Shown here one piece after another: positions 1-6,818 of a stretch of DNA of 14,918 bases. Numbering within the stretch: position 1 is the stretch's first letter; each line of letters begins with the position of its first letter. The stretch is taken from contig CAMWUU010000036.1 in the NCBI GenBank assembly GCA_947177515.1, forward strand, positions 1-14,918. Reading direction: 5' to 3'. A program made the translations under genes and the position numbers. The stretch comes from an uncultured Lachnospiraceae bacterium. Its GTDB lineage: Bacteria > Bacillota > Clostridia > Lachnospirales > Lachnospiraceae. The notes beneath the pieces are model-generated. The model did no database searches, had not been told where the DNA came from, and saw only the letters and a list, made by a program, of their open reading frames with translations.

Positions 1-185
1 AGAATCGGCAGGATACCCGTTCCCGTACCAAGATCTATCGCACACTCCCCGCGCATTACTGACGCAAAGCCTGACAGCAACACTGCATCCATACCAAAAC
101 AGAATTTTTCGGGATTTTGTATAATCCGGTAATGATTGCGCTCCAAGTCATCAAAGCGCTCTCCTTCCTTTAAAATTGCTTCCAC
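1..185 (-). CDS. trmN6: tRNA1(Val) (adenine37-N6)-methyltransferase, 5' part only
   Basis: The first 61 or so codons of a class I SAM-dependent methyltransferase; the rest lies beyond the left edge. The visible protein has the family's N-terminal pattern (ERFDDLERNHYRIIQNP, then FCFGMDAVLLSGFA) and the SAM-binding motif I, DLGTGTGILP, at about residues 51-60. Family knowledge: TrmN6/YfiC enzymes methylate A37 of tRNA-Val, and in Lachnospiraceae the gene usually follows ricT, as here. The start is uncertain. GTG at 185 gives the best family-like N terminus and has GGGGGA ten bases upstream. TTG at 203, six codons earlier, has GGGGAG at 210-215 with a six-base gap. Either start lies within about 30 bases of the ricT stop, so the two genes are probably co-transcribed. 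The family assignment is fairly firm despite truncation. Confidence 0.85.
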   Translation of the reverse strand, partial: MEAILKEGERFDDLERNHYRIIQNPEKFCFGMDAVLLSGFASVMRGECAIDLGTGTGILPI

Positions 186-216
186 AAAAGTACAATCCCC
201 CAATCATTGCTCCCCG

Positions 217-1116
217 CTATTCCAAATGGTTTCCCTCCCGTTTTTCTAAGGCTTCGAGTGCCTTAAGTTCATCATCTATTGCCACTTTCTCCCGGCGGCG
301 CTTTGGACGGAAACGCAGATCCTCCACCTTATACTCACGGATTTCCTTTGCATCGCCCTCCACAGTCACAATCACTTTCACCGTCTGTTTCAGGACACTC
401 AAGCTTGATACTTCTCCCTTCAAGCCGTCATTTGTCGTTACAAAATCACCGACACTCGGAAGCTTGCTGTTCAGATACTCATAAGCTTCTTCCTCATTTT
501 TTAAACAGCACATCAGCCTGCCGCAGACCCCGGAAATCTTGGTCGGATTAAGCGAGAGGTTCTGCTCTTTCGCCATCTTAATGGATACCGGGGCAAAATC
601 GGACAGGAAGGTATGGCAGCACATTGGCCTTCCGCAGATCCCTATCCCTCCGACAATCTTCGTTTCATCGCGCACACCGATCTGGCGCAGTTCAATTCGT
701 GTCTTAAACACCGAAGCCAAATCCTTTACCAGCTCACGGAAATCAATCCTTCCATCCGCCGTGAAATAAAACAGTACTTTATTATTATCAAAGGTATACT
801 CACAATCAATCAACTTCATTTCCAGCCCATGTTTCGCAATCTTTTCCAGGCAGATTCTAAATGCATCTTTCTCCTTCGCCTTGTTGCGTTGCTGGATTTC
901 ATCATCCTGCGGTGTCGCGATACGCATCACTGGTTTCAGGGGTTGGATCACCTTATCCTCCTCTATCGCACGGCGACCAAGAACCACATAACCATATTCC
1001 ACGCCGCGCGCAGTTTCTACGATCACATGATCCCCCTGCTTTATTGTAAGCCCCGCCGGGTCAAAATAATACACTTTGCCCGCCTGGCGGAATCTCACCC
1101 CTATAATATCTATCAT
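217..1116 (-). CDS. ricT: RicT/YaaT, PSP1-domain regulatory iron-sulfur protein
   Basis: A 299-aa protein with the PSP1 C-terminal domain. Two matching cysteine motifs, CGRPMCC (C161, C166, C167) and CGRLMCC (C198, C203, C204), are the hallmark cysteines of RicT. Family knowledge: in Bacillus, RicT forms a complex with RicA and RicF that binds Fe-S clusters, supports RNase Y-dependent mRNA processing and affects sporulation and competence. The protein is cytosolic, with no membrane segment. The C-terminal 30 residues are a charged Arg/Lys/Glu tail (RPKRRREK). It starts with ATG at 1116, 14 bases after the holB stop, and the trmN6 start follows closely, so it sits inside the yaaR-holB-ricT-trmN6 transcription unit. 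Length and motif order are normal for the family; nothing looks damaged. Confidence 0.93.
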   Translation of the reverse strand: MIDIIGVRFRQAGKVYYFDPAGLTIKQGDHVIVETARGVEYGYVVLGRRAIEEDKVIQPLKPVMRIATPQDDEIQQRNKAKEKDAFRICLEKIAKHGLEMKLIDCEYTFDNNKVLFYFTADGRIDFRELVKDLASVFKTRIELRQIGVRDETKIVGGIGICGRPMCCHTFLSDFAPVSIKMAKEQNLSLNPTKISGVCGRLMCCLKNEEEAYEYLNSKLPSVGDFVTTNDGLKGEVSSLSVLKQTVKVIVTVEGDAKEIREYKVEDLRFRPKRRREKVAIDDELKALEALEKREGNHLE

Positions 1117-1130
1117 ATACCGCCCTCCAT

Positions 1131-2117
1131 CTATTTTTCCTTAAGCGCCAGCAGCAGAAGTTCCACTGCCGCATCAAAATTCACATTCGCTTTCAACTGC
1201 GCGCGCAGCGTGGCAAATGCTTCGATAATATGGTCAAGCGCTTCAAAGCTTTTCCCGGTAGCCTGTTTTTGCAGTGTCAGGATTTCTTCTTTATAAGTAA
1301 TACGCTCCGCCGAACGTGTCGCCTTAAACATCAGCACATCCCTGTACCAAAGCAGCAACAGGTCAAGGTAATCATTAATGGCCGCCTTATCCTCTGCCAG
1401 TTTCTTTAAGAGATCAATTATTTCACTAACCTTCATCTCGTCAATATGCCGTACAATATGGAGCACCTCATCCCTGCGGCTGGCAAATTCTTCTGAAGCC
1501 GCATAACGTTCCGCCCTTCCCACATTCCCCGCCGCAAACGTTGCCGCCAGTTCCGCCTGGTAATCCGGGATGCCGCATTCCTGCATTAAATGCGCCTTAA
1601 CCCGATCCTTGTCCACGGATCTCATATGAATCATCACACAACGCGAGAGGATGGTTGGCAGGAACACATTCGCATTGTCCGTAAGAAGCAGGATAACGGC
1701 ATACTCCGGCGGTTCCTCAATAGTCTTTAACAACGCGTTCTGTGCCGCTTCCGTCATCTTTTCCGCCTCATCGATAATATATATTTTATAGCGGCTGCTA
1801 TAAGGCTTTACCGCAATATCATTATTTAGCTGGTTCCGGATATCATCGACCCCAATCGTCGCCTTTTCGTGCCGGATACGTATAATATCCGGATGGTTCC
1901 CCCCCGCCGCCTGCAAACAGGATTTGCACTCCCCGCACGGTTCGCCGGAATAGACCTCGCACTGTAAGGCTGCCGCAAAAATATCGGCAATGAAATTCTT
2001 GCCGATGCCCTCCTCCCCATAAAAAATATAGGCGTGGGAAACACGGTTAAACCGGATGGCATTCCGCAAATGCTCCGTAATCTGCTCCCGCCCGATAACA
2101 TCCTGAAATTTTTTCAT
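1131..2117 (-). CDS. holB: DNA polymerase III subunit delta' (clamp loader)
   Basis: A 328-aa AAA+ clamp-loader subunit that helps load the beta sliding clamp during replication. Visible features: an N-terminal QDVIGREQITEHL segment; a P-loop GEEGIGKN at residues 34-41, where the usual Ser/Thr after Lys is Asn; a zinc module with C53, C61, C64 and C67; the Walker B-like IYIIDEAEKM near 112-121; and an LSRC motif near 157-160, equivalent to the SRC arginine-finger motif of clamp loaders. Family knowledge: delta' subunits often have a weak or inactive ATP site, so N41 is not surprising. The ATG at 2117 follows AAGG/AGGA at a suitable distance. It lies 63 bases after yaaR and 14 bases before ricT, the usual Firmicute order. 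Confidence 0.95.
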   Translation of the reverse strand: MKKFQDVIGREQITEHLRNAIRFNRVSHAYIFYGEEGIGKNFIADIFAAALQCEVYSGEPCGECKSCLQAAGGNHPDIIRIRHEKATIGVDDIRNQLNNDIAVKPYSSRYKIYIIDEAEKMTEAAQNALLKTIEEPPEYAVILLLTDNANVFLPTILSRCVMIHMRSVDKDRVKAHLMQECGIPDYQAELAATFAAGNVGRAERYAASEEFASRRDEVLHIVRHIDEMKVSEIIDLLKKLAEDKAAINDYLDLLLLWYRDVLMFKATRSAERITYKEEILTLQKQATGKSFEALDHIIEAFATLRAQLKANVNFDAAVELLLLALKEK

Positions 2118-2180
2118 GTGATCCTGCCTTTCTATGCCGGCCTCCCGCCGGAGTTATCCTTCTGACCGATGCTGCCCGCA

Positions 2181-2621
2181 TTACGCAAGAATATCCAGCA
2201 AAAGCCCCTGTATCTCATCGATCTTGCTCAAAATCTCAATCCCGTCCTTTTCGTCCGCAATCAACGCCGCCGCCAGTTCATCCAGATTCTTATCCACCAG
2301 CTTGATCATCCCGTAAACCCGGTGTCTGCCGCGCCGGTCAAGAAAATTTTCACGGGAGAACTTATGGGAACGGTTCACGATTTCGTTCATAAAATTTTTG
2401 ATCAGCTCCCTGTAATGCTTCATATCCCGGATATCCATATGCTTGGAAAGTTTCTTTCCCTGCATCGTGATCTCTTCCATCATAAGCTGCAGCCTTGCGC
2501 CCAGCTCCTGCTCCTCAATATTGCTGATCAGGGTGAATTTAAAGGAACCATCCGACTCCTGAACTGGAGCCTTCTGCCCAACCTGATTCACCTGTCCCAT
2601 CTGGTTTACCTTAATTTCCAT
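2181..2621 (-). CDS. yaaR: YaaR family protein (DUF327)
   Basis: A small cytosolic, largely helical protein of the YaaR/DUF327 family, whose function is unknown. The recognisable parts are the C-terminal helices (SRENFLDRRGRHRVYGMIKLVDKNLDELAAAL) and the position directly upstream of holB, as in Bacillus and Clostridia. The reading frame is open back to a TTG at 2672, but ATG at 2621 is preferred. It has a perfect GGAGG (2627-2631) five bases upstream and gives 146 residues beginning MEIKVNQ, close to the family's usual length and start. The TTG start would add 17 residues unlike the family. A sigma-A promoter at 2726-2754 would serve this gene and those downstream. The N-terminal 25 residues are Gln/Val/Gly-rich and probably disordered. 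Confidence 0.88.
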   Translation of the reverse strand: MEIKVNQMGQVNQVGQKAPVQESDGSFKFTLISNIEEQELGARLQLMMEEITMQGKKLSKHMDIRDMKHYRELIKNFMNEIVNRSHKFSRENFLDRRGRHRVYGMIKLVDKNLDELAAALIADEKDGIEILSKIDEIQGLLLDILA

Positions 2622-2725
2622 CCCGTCCTCCAGCCCCCGGGCGGTAAAATTCCCGGCGTTATAATTGGACAAATGGCGTTCCCTGCGGATTCTTAAAGGG
2701 TAGCGCCGTTCCCAAAGTACATTTT

Positions 2726-2754
2726 ATTTTAACATAATCCCCAAAAAAATACAA
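2726..2754 (-). promoter_or_regulatory. sigma-A promoter for yaaR-holB-ricT-trmN6
   Basis: Reading the minus strand, TTGTAT (2749-2754) and TAAAAT (2726-2731) are separated by exactly 17 bases. The -10 box matches the consensus at five of six positions; the -35 box is weaker. Transcription would start near 2719, giving a leader of roughly 100 bases to the yaaR ATG at 2621. The promoter sits in the 149-bp gap between the guanylate kinase-like gene and yaaR. No convincing terminator is visible in that gap, so read-through from the upstream gene remains possible. Confidence 0.6.
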
Positions 2755-2821
2755 GAGTTTGGAAAAGCATTTTTGTTCTTACGGTAAAAAATTTGCATCT
2801 GCTTAAAGAAATTCTATCATC

Positions 2822-3421
2822 CTAACTGGGAGATTTTTCCAATTTTATCGTTTGTGTCAGTTTACGGACACAGTCTTCCAGATTCTCATTCGCATATCCT
2901 ATCCCAATCCCTGCTGCCTCAAGATTTTCCTGTGAAAAGTCCGAAGCATCCGCAAGAAACCTTCGGCACATTTCCTCATATTTCGGCTGCTCCTGTGCAC
3001 GCTCCCTCTCAAGCGCCCTAGATAAACGCAGTCCATCCTCAACCTCAATATAGAGCGGCACCACAGCTTTCTGTCCAAAGAACTCCCTTAACTGCTGGTA
3101 TCCTGCAAGGGTATCAATCATTAAATAATCCTGTTGCCCTGTTCGCTCTATCTGTCCGTCATCCGCCGTAAAATAATGCCATTCTCCATAAACTGTCCGA
3201 TATACCCGATGCTCAATAATCTTTCCCGCCTGTTTAAGTTCCTGCATCCGCTCCACATCCACAAAATAATACTCCCTCCCATCCTCCTCCCCTTCACGGC
3301 GAGGGCGCGTCGTGTAGGAAACAACCGGTTTCAACCCTAACCCTGCATCCCCGAGAAGCCTGTGATAAATTGTATCCTTGCCGCTCGCACTTTTTCCCAT
3401 CAAAACATACAGCCTTGCCAT
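2822..3421 (-). CDS. Guanylate kinase-like protein
   Basis: A 199-aa P-loop protein of the guanylate kinase fold. The N terminus has MGKSASGKD (P-loop at 9-16, with Asp where Ser/Thr is usual), followed by the GMP-binding-type stretch VSYTTRPRREGEEDGREYYF (about 34-53). Canonical enzymes would phosphorylate GMP to GDP with ATP. The altered P-loop residue and the locus (upstream of yaaR-holB, where Lachnospiraceae carry a guanylate kinase paralogue) suggest a paralogue rather than the essential Gmk, though this is inference. The C-terminal half (DFSQENLEAAGIG..NEN) resembles uncharacterised members of the family. Its ATG at 3421 has GGGGA ten bases upstream, and an extended -10 promoter lies at 3514-3543. 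Substrate is unproven. Confidence 0.85.
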   Translation of the reverse strand: MARLYVLMGKSASGKDTIYHRLLGDAGLGLKPVVSYTTRPRREGEEDGREYYFVDVERMQELKQAGKIIEHRVYRTVYGEWHYFTADDGQIERTGQQDYLMIDTLAGYQQLREFFGQKAVVPLYIEVEDGLRLSRALERERAQEQPKYEEMCRRFLADASDFSQENLEAAGIGIGYANENLEDCVRKLTQTIKLEKSPS

Positions 3422-3513
3422 AACAATAAAGTCCCCACAATATCCATTTCTGCAACCACGCCTTGCTTTTAGGCATTTAAACCTGATCCTCTTACCTGTT
3501 TTTCTTACCCGCT

Positions 3514-3543
3514 ATCTTATCACAGTTTATGCCCGCTTGTAAA
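3514..3543 (-). promoter_or_regulatory. Extended -10 sigma-A promoter for the guanylate kinase-like gene
   Basis: On the minus strand TTTACA (3538-3543) is followed after 18 bases by TAAGAT (3514-3519), with a TG one base before the -10 box (TGATAAGAT). The predicted start is near 3507, giving a leader of about 85 bases to the ATG at 3421. The leader shows a purine-rich segment but no clear riboswitch or hairpin. Confidence 0.55.
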
Positions 3544-3573
3544 TACTAACTTTACAGACAAAGCAGGGAATGC

Positions 3574-3623
3574 AAAGGAGAAAGCATTTCGCCCGAAACC
3601 GGAATTCCCATGCTTTCTCCTTT
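3574..3623. repeat. 14-bp perfect hairpin (first of two)
   Basis: Arms AAAGGAGAAAGCAT (3574-3587) and ATGCTTTCTCCTTT (3610-3623) are perfect reverse complements around a 22-base loop that itself contains GGAATTCC. Neither strand has a run of T after the stem, so it is not a standard intrinsic terminator. It lies between the end of the putative anti-sigma gene and the promoter of the guanylate kinase-like gene. It could be a transcript 3'-end structure, a protein-binding site or a small repeat. Confidence 0.75.
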
Positions 3624-3637
3624 ATCCAAAATTATTC

Positions 3638-3721
3638 ACTTGCTGTTATATACTCACGGGCGATGAAATTTGCCGCTAGTTCCCGGCATCTTTCGCCCGT
3701 GAGTCGGGTTGCCTGGCAAGT
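3638..3721. repeat. Nested inverted-repeat element (second hairpin)
   Basis: An 84-bp element with three concentric stems: outer ACTTGC (3638-3643) with GCAAGT (3716-3721); main 12-bp stem ACTCACGGGCGA (3652-3663) with TCGCCCGTGAGT (3693-3704); and an inner TGCCG (3671-3675) with CGGCA (3684-3688). GC content of the stems is higher than the flanks. There is no poly-T tail. It also shares a GCATTTCGCCCG-like word with the loop of the neighbouring hairpin (3584-3595 against 3686-3699). The gene gap 3544-3745 holds only these two structures. Function unknown; a structured RNA, read from the minus strand after the anti-sigma gene, is possible. Confidence 0.7.
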
Positions 3722-3745
3722 TTTAGTGATCGTCAGTATAAATTC

Positions 3746-4546
3746 TTACGGCTCATCAAAAAACCGGAACATATACCCATATTGGTTTCCTGCATCAAAC
3801 TTTGTTAATTGTTTCTTCGTCGCATGGAGCATAATATATTGACTTACTTCTTCCCCATCCCCATAACTCTCCCATACCACCGTATAACCAAGCCCTGCAA
3901 GGCGTTCCCCCTCAAGTTTAGCCTCCTCACTTTCCGGTTCGACTACACTCCCATCACAAAACAACTGCACCACGACCTTATACAGAACTTCTTCCCCATA
4001 TTCTTCCATCGCGTGCTTCAACGGGGTGGAACAAAAAAATTCCCCCTCTTTTGGTGCCGCATAACAATAAACTGCCTTTTCCTTTTCCTGGTAAGAAGAT
4101 ATCATTTTCATTGGCGGCATGGTTATGATCGAGTTTTCCTCTACCTGCGCAGGTTCGAAATTCTCATGCAAATCTTCTTTAATACTTTCCATCTTCCCTT
4201 CCCCATCGGTTCTTTCGTCCGATATCATATCATAACCGGATGGGTTTCCACCCGGAACTATATCTGTATTTCCTCCCCTTCCGCCCTCCATTCCAAAATC
4301 TCCTTCCACAACGTCCTTTGCACCCAAAATCTCCGCATCCTCCTGCGTGGCAAACTGCCCTGCCGAATTTTCCTTACCCCCAGAATCCCGTCCGAAACGC
4401 ATCCCTACGCCAACCGCTATTATAATTCCAAGTGCTGCGATCATACAACTTCCACGCAAAAGCATCCGCTGCCTTTTTTTATTCCTCCCAATTTCCTCCA
4501 CGCTGCGCCGTAATACATCCTGTACCACTTCTTCATAATCTTTCAT
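3746..4546 (-). CDS. Single-pass membrane protein, probable anti-sigma factor
   Basis: A 266-aa protein with a charged cytosolic head (about 1-30), one membrane segment (about 31-50, GSCMIAALGIIIAVGVGM), a Gly/Asp/Glu-rich linker (about 55-140), and an external domain (about 145-266) rich in Tyr, Phe and Glu, with two Cys pairs' worth of cysteines (YCYAAPKEGEFFC..FC). The start chosen is ATG 4546, with GGAGG nine bases upstream; a TTG two codons earlier would sit only three bases from that site. It overlaps the sigma gene by 14 bases, so translation is probably coupled. Position, topology and overlap support an anti-sigma role by inference. The head lacks the HxxxCxxC zinc motif of ZAS-type anti-sigma factors and I do not recognise a named family. 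The external domain might sense an envelope signal. Confidence 0.65.
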   Translation of the reverse strand: MKDYEEVVQDVLRRSVEEIGRNKKRQRMLLRGSCMIAALGIIIAVGVGMRFGRDSGGKENSAGQFATQEDAEILGAKDVVEGDFGMEGGRGGNTDIVPGGNPSGYDMISDERTDGEGKMESIKEDLHENFEPAQVEENSIITMPPMKMISSYQEKEKAVYCYAAPKEGEFFCSTPLKHAMEEYGEEVLYKVVVQLFCDGSVVEPESEEAKLEGERLAGLGYTVVWESYGDGEEVSQYIMLHATKKQLTKFDAGNQYGYMFRFFDEP

Positions 4547-5090
4547 AGACAAAGCCCTCCTTATCCAGTTCTGATTTCAGCGACATTTTCGCGCGATATA
4601 TAAGGTTTTCCACCTGTCGCTTGCTTTTCTTCATTACAGCTGCAATCTGGGCGTTATCAAAATCCTCAAAAAATGACAGATAAAGTACCTGTCGATATTC
4701 AGACTTCAACTTCCTCATCGCCCTGTGCAATAAGATCTTCTGCTCTTCCTTTAAATAAGATGCCTCCAGTCCAGCTTCCTCACACTCCACCTTCTGTAAA
4801 TCCTCATGGGAAACAGGAAGCATTCTTACATTACGCCGCAGATAATCAATCGCCACATTGCGCCCAATCGTATAAAGCCAAGTTTTGAAGGAATATCTGG
4901 CAGAAAATTTCGGTTTTTTTACCACTAACCGTACAAAGGTATCTTCCATCAGATCTTCCGCTGTATGAATGTTTTGTACAAAACCGTTCAGATACAGAAT
5001 CAAGCCGTCCTTATAATCCCTTATAATACTGACAATGCCGCCCTCGTCACCATCAAGGAAACGGCGGTAGCTACTTGCACCGTTATCCAT
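4533..5090 (-). CDS. ECF-type RNA polymerase sigma factor
   Basis: A 185-aa sigma-70 family protein of the ECF (group 4) type. Region 2 spans about 20-88 (AEDLMEDTFVRLV, then FKTWLYTIGRNVAIDYLRR, the core-binding and -10 recognition helices). Region 4 spans about 118-172 (YRQVLYLSFFEDFDNAQIAAVMKKSKRQVENLIYRAK, a helix-turn-helix for the -35 element). There is no region 1 or 3, as expected. ATG 5090 is chosen because AAAGGAG lies seven bases upstream; an ATG 16 codons earlier would add a segment unlike the family. The 3' end overlaps the ATG of the probable anti-sigma gene. Such pairs usually respond to envelope stress or antimicrobials, but the signal here cannot be read from sequence. Confidence 0.92.
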   Translation of the reverse strand: MDNGASSYRRFLDGDEGGIVSIIRDYKDGLILYLNGFVQNIHTAEDLMEDTFVRLVVKKPKFSARYSFKTWLYTIGRNVAIDYLRRNVRMLPVSHEDLQKVECEEAGLEASYLKEEQKILLHRAMRKLKSEYRQVLYLSFFEDFDNAQIAAVMKKSKRQVENLIYRAKMSLKSELDKEGFVYERL

Positions 5091-5195
5091 GATTTCGCTC
5101 CTTTCTGAAAGGCTGCAAAAAAATAACCTGACAAACACCTTTCACTAATTAAACGAATCACCCCACTGATTCTCTCACAGAAAAATTTAAAATTC

Positions 5196-5224
5196 AGAAT
5201 AGAATAATCATCTTGCTTTGTAAA
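5196..5224 (-). promoter_or_regulatory. Possible sigma-A promoter for the sigma/anti-sigma pair
   Basis: On the minus strand TTTACA (5219-5224) and TATTCT (5196-5201) are 17 bases apart. The start would be near 5189, giving a leader of about 100 bases. An additional ECF-type autoregulated promoter could lie closer to the gene (the segment 5140-5165 reads GGGGTGATTCG and GTGAAAGG on the minus strand), but I cannot assign boxes with confidence. Confidence 0.4.
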
Positions 5225-5251
5225 TTATTCTTGTAGCGTATGAACAAATCA

Positions 5252-5281
5252 TTGGCAAATCCACACATAATATGGTATAAT
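5252..5281 (+). promoter_or_regulatory. Strong sigma-A promoter for the MFS transporter
   Basis: TTGGCA (5252-5257) and a perfect TATAAT (5276-5281) are separated by 18 bases, with an extended -10 TG (TGGTATAAT). Transcription would start near 5288, leaving a leader of about 170 bases before the ATG at 5457. It is divergent from the sigma-factor promoter, with the -35 boxes about 28 bp apart. Confidence 0.75.
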
Positions 5282-5299
5282 ACCTGGCGATATTATATC

Positions 5300-5430
5300 A
5301 GCGCCGGTTCGCTTTCTACCAAAGGAAGCGCACAACCGTGTTCGCTCCTATGGAGCAATAAATCCGCAGGAGGCACCATGTTCGAAGAACATGGTATAAT
5401 ATGCGCGAGGGCAAAGCCACCCTGGGAACT
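5300..5430 (+). promoter_or_regulatory. Hairpin-rich leader of the MFS gene with palindrome
   Basis: The leader folds into successive stems. CGGTT pairs with AACCG around an inner CGCTTTC/GGAAGCG stem. GCTCC-TAT-GGAGC follows. A palindrome has arms ACCATGTTC (5375-5383) and GAACATGGT (5387-5395) around GAA. The palindrome runs into a second TGGTATAAT (5392-5400), which could be an extended -10 promoter without a clear -35. A short AGGG/CCCT stem follows near 5408-5425. I do not recognise a known riboswitch. It may be an operator plus structured leader, or a copy of a dispersed repeat. Confidence 0.5.
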
Positions 5431-5456
5431 ATAATATTATCAAAGGAGTATTTTCA

Positions 5457-6647
5457 ATGGACAACAAATATCAAAAAACTATTTACGCTTGTTTCCTCGG
5501 CTATATTGTCCAGGCAATCGTAAATAATTTTGTACCCCTGCTTTTTTTAACTTTTGAAAGCACCTATCACATCCAGCTTAGCAAAATTACACTACTTATC
5601 ACATTCAATTTCGGCATCCAATTACTGTTTGATTTGCTATCCGCTGGTTTTGTTGACCGGATCGGCTATCGTGTCTGTGCCGTAACGGCGCATATTTTCA
5701 CTGCACTCGGACTATTAGGACTTGCCATACTCCCAGAATGGTTGCCAAATGCTTACATAGGCCTTTTAATTTCCGTCACAATTTACGCTCTCGGCGGCGG
5801 ACTGCTTGAAGTGCTGGTCAGTCCAATTGTGGAAAGCTGCCCTACCAAAAACAAGGAAAAAACCATGAGCCTGCTCCATTCTTTCTATTGTTGGGGGCAT
5901 GTCGGCGTGGTGCTTCTTTCCACATTATTTTTTAAAATCTTTGGGATCGGGAACTGGAAAATACTTACCTGTATCTGGATTATCATTCCAGTCGCAAATG
6001 CGTTTCTTTTTTCCAGAGTTCCGATCGCGCCGCTTGTAAAAGATGGAGAAACCGGATTATCCATGGCGGCTCTGTTTAAAAACAGAGTTTTCTGGATACT
6101 GATGCTTATGATGCTTTGCGCCGGTGCGAGCGAACAAGCTGTGAGCCAATGGGCATCCACATTTGCAGAGCGGGGACTGGGTGTGGGTAAAACGGTGGGG
6201 GATCTTGCAGGTCCTATGACATTTGCCATTTTAATGGGAAGTGCAAGGGCATTTTATGGGAAATTCGGGGACAAAATCAATCTGGACAAATTCATGATTG
6301 GCAGCGGGGCGCTTTGTGTCGCCGCCTACCTGTGTATCTCCCTCTCACCCTCCCCTGTTCTCTCCCTTATAGGATGCGGAATCTGCGGATTATCCGTTGG
6401 GATTATGTGGCCAGGAAGCTTTAGTAAGGCATCTGCGGCAATCAAAAATGGGGGAACCGCCATGTTCGCCTTACTCGCACTCGCTGGGGATCTTGGATGT
6501 TCCGGCGGTCCCTCGCTGGTTGGATATATTTCCAGTATTGCTTCGGATGACCTAAAAAAGGGAATCCTTGCCGCAGTCATATTCCCGATCTTGTTAATCG
6601 CGGGGATATTTTTACTCAAAAAGCCAGTTACATCCGCCAAAAGATAG
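5457..6647 (+). CDS. MFS transporter, fucose-permease/sugar-porter type
   Basis: A 396-aa integral membrane protein with about 12 hydrophobic helices in two six-helix halves. The loop between helices 2 and 3 carries GFVDRIGYR (64-72), the MFS motif-A equivalent. HSFYCWGHVGVV (about 141-152) and the second-half GSARAFYGKFGDKINLDK match the FHS/fucose-permease-like group (COG0738-like). It probably moves a sugar or similar small molecule with an ion, but the substrate is not readable. ATG 5457 has AAAGGAG eight bases upstream. It is the only large plus-strand gene and is transcribed alone from 5252-5281. It has no neighbouring catabolic genes to hint at the substrate. Confidence 0.85.
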   Translation: MDNKYQKTIYACFLGYIVQAIVNNFVPLLFLTFESTYHIQLSKITLLITFNFGIQLLFDLLSAGFVDRIGYRVCAVTAHIFTALGLLGLAILPEWLPNAYIGLLISVTIYALGGGLLEVLVSPIVESCPTKNKEKTMSLLHSFYCWGHVGVVLLSTLFFKIFGIGNWKILTCIWIIIPVANAFLFSRVPIAPLVKDGETGLSMAALFKNRVFWILMLMMLCAGASEQAVSQWASTFAERGLGVGKTVGDLAGPMTFAILMGSARAFYGKFGDKINLDKFMIGSGALCVAAYLCISLSPSPVLSLIGCGICGLSVGIMWPGSFSKASAAIKNGGTAMFALLALAGDLGCSGGPSLVGYISSIASDDLKKGILAAVIFPILLIAGIFLLKKPVTSAKR

Positions 6648-6686
6648 AAAATCATTGAATAGAAAACAAGAAATTCCCCTAAACCT

Positions 6687-6771
6687 AAAACCAGGCATTC
6701 CATACACTATAACAGTTTATATCTACATTCATACTCTGTATATTTTATGTACCCCCAAAAAGCCTGGTTTT
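6687..6771. terminator. Possible shared convergent terminator
   Basis: Ten-base arms AAAACCAGGC (6687-6696) and GCCTGGTTTT (6762-6771) are perfect reverse complements, each ending in TTTT on its own strand. They sit between the convergent MFS gene and the ABC-2 operon, which favours bidirectional termination. The 65-base loop is much longer than usual, so this may instead be two ends of a small inverted-repeat element. Confidence 0.4.
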
Positions 6772-6800
6772 CGCATATTTTTATAAACTTAAGAAATTAA

Positions 6801-6818
6801 GATAACAATACTGTTATC
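6801..6818 (-). terminator. Short AT-rich terminator of the ABC-2 operon
   Basis: Seven-base arms GATAACA (6801-6807) and TGTTATC (6812-6818) form a hairpin with a four-base loop directly after the last permease's TAG. On the minus strand it is followed by TTAATTTCTT. The stem is weak, and the 6687-6771 repeat could act as a backup. Confidence 0.5.

Noticed and set aside
3294..3476. 60-codon open frame overlapping the guanylate kinase-like gene start out of frame
   Set aside because: Same strand, wrong frame, composition not protein-like; the overlapping kinase-like gene explains the open frame.
5240..5434. 64-codon open frame on the plus strand before the MFS gene
   Set aside because: Its ATG lies upstream of the predicted transcription start, it has no ribosome binding site, and it runs through the hairpin-rich leader; the product looks random.
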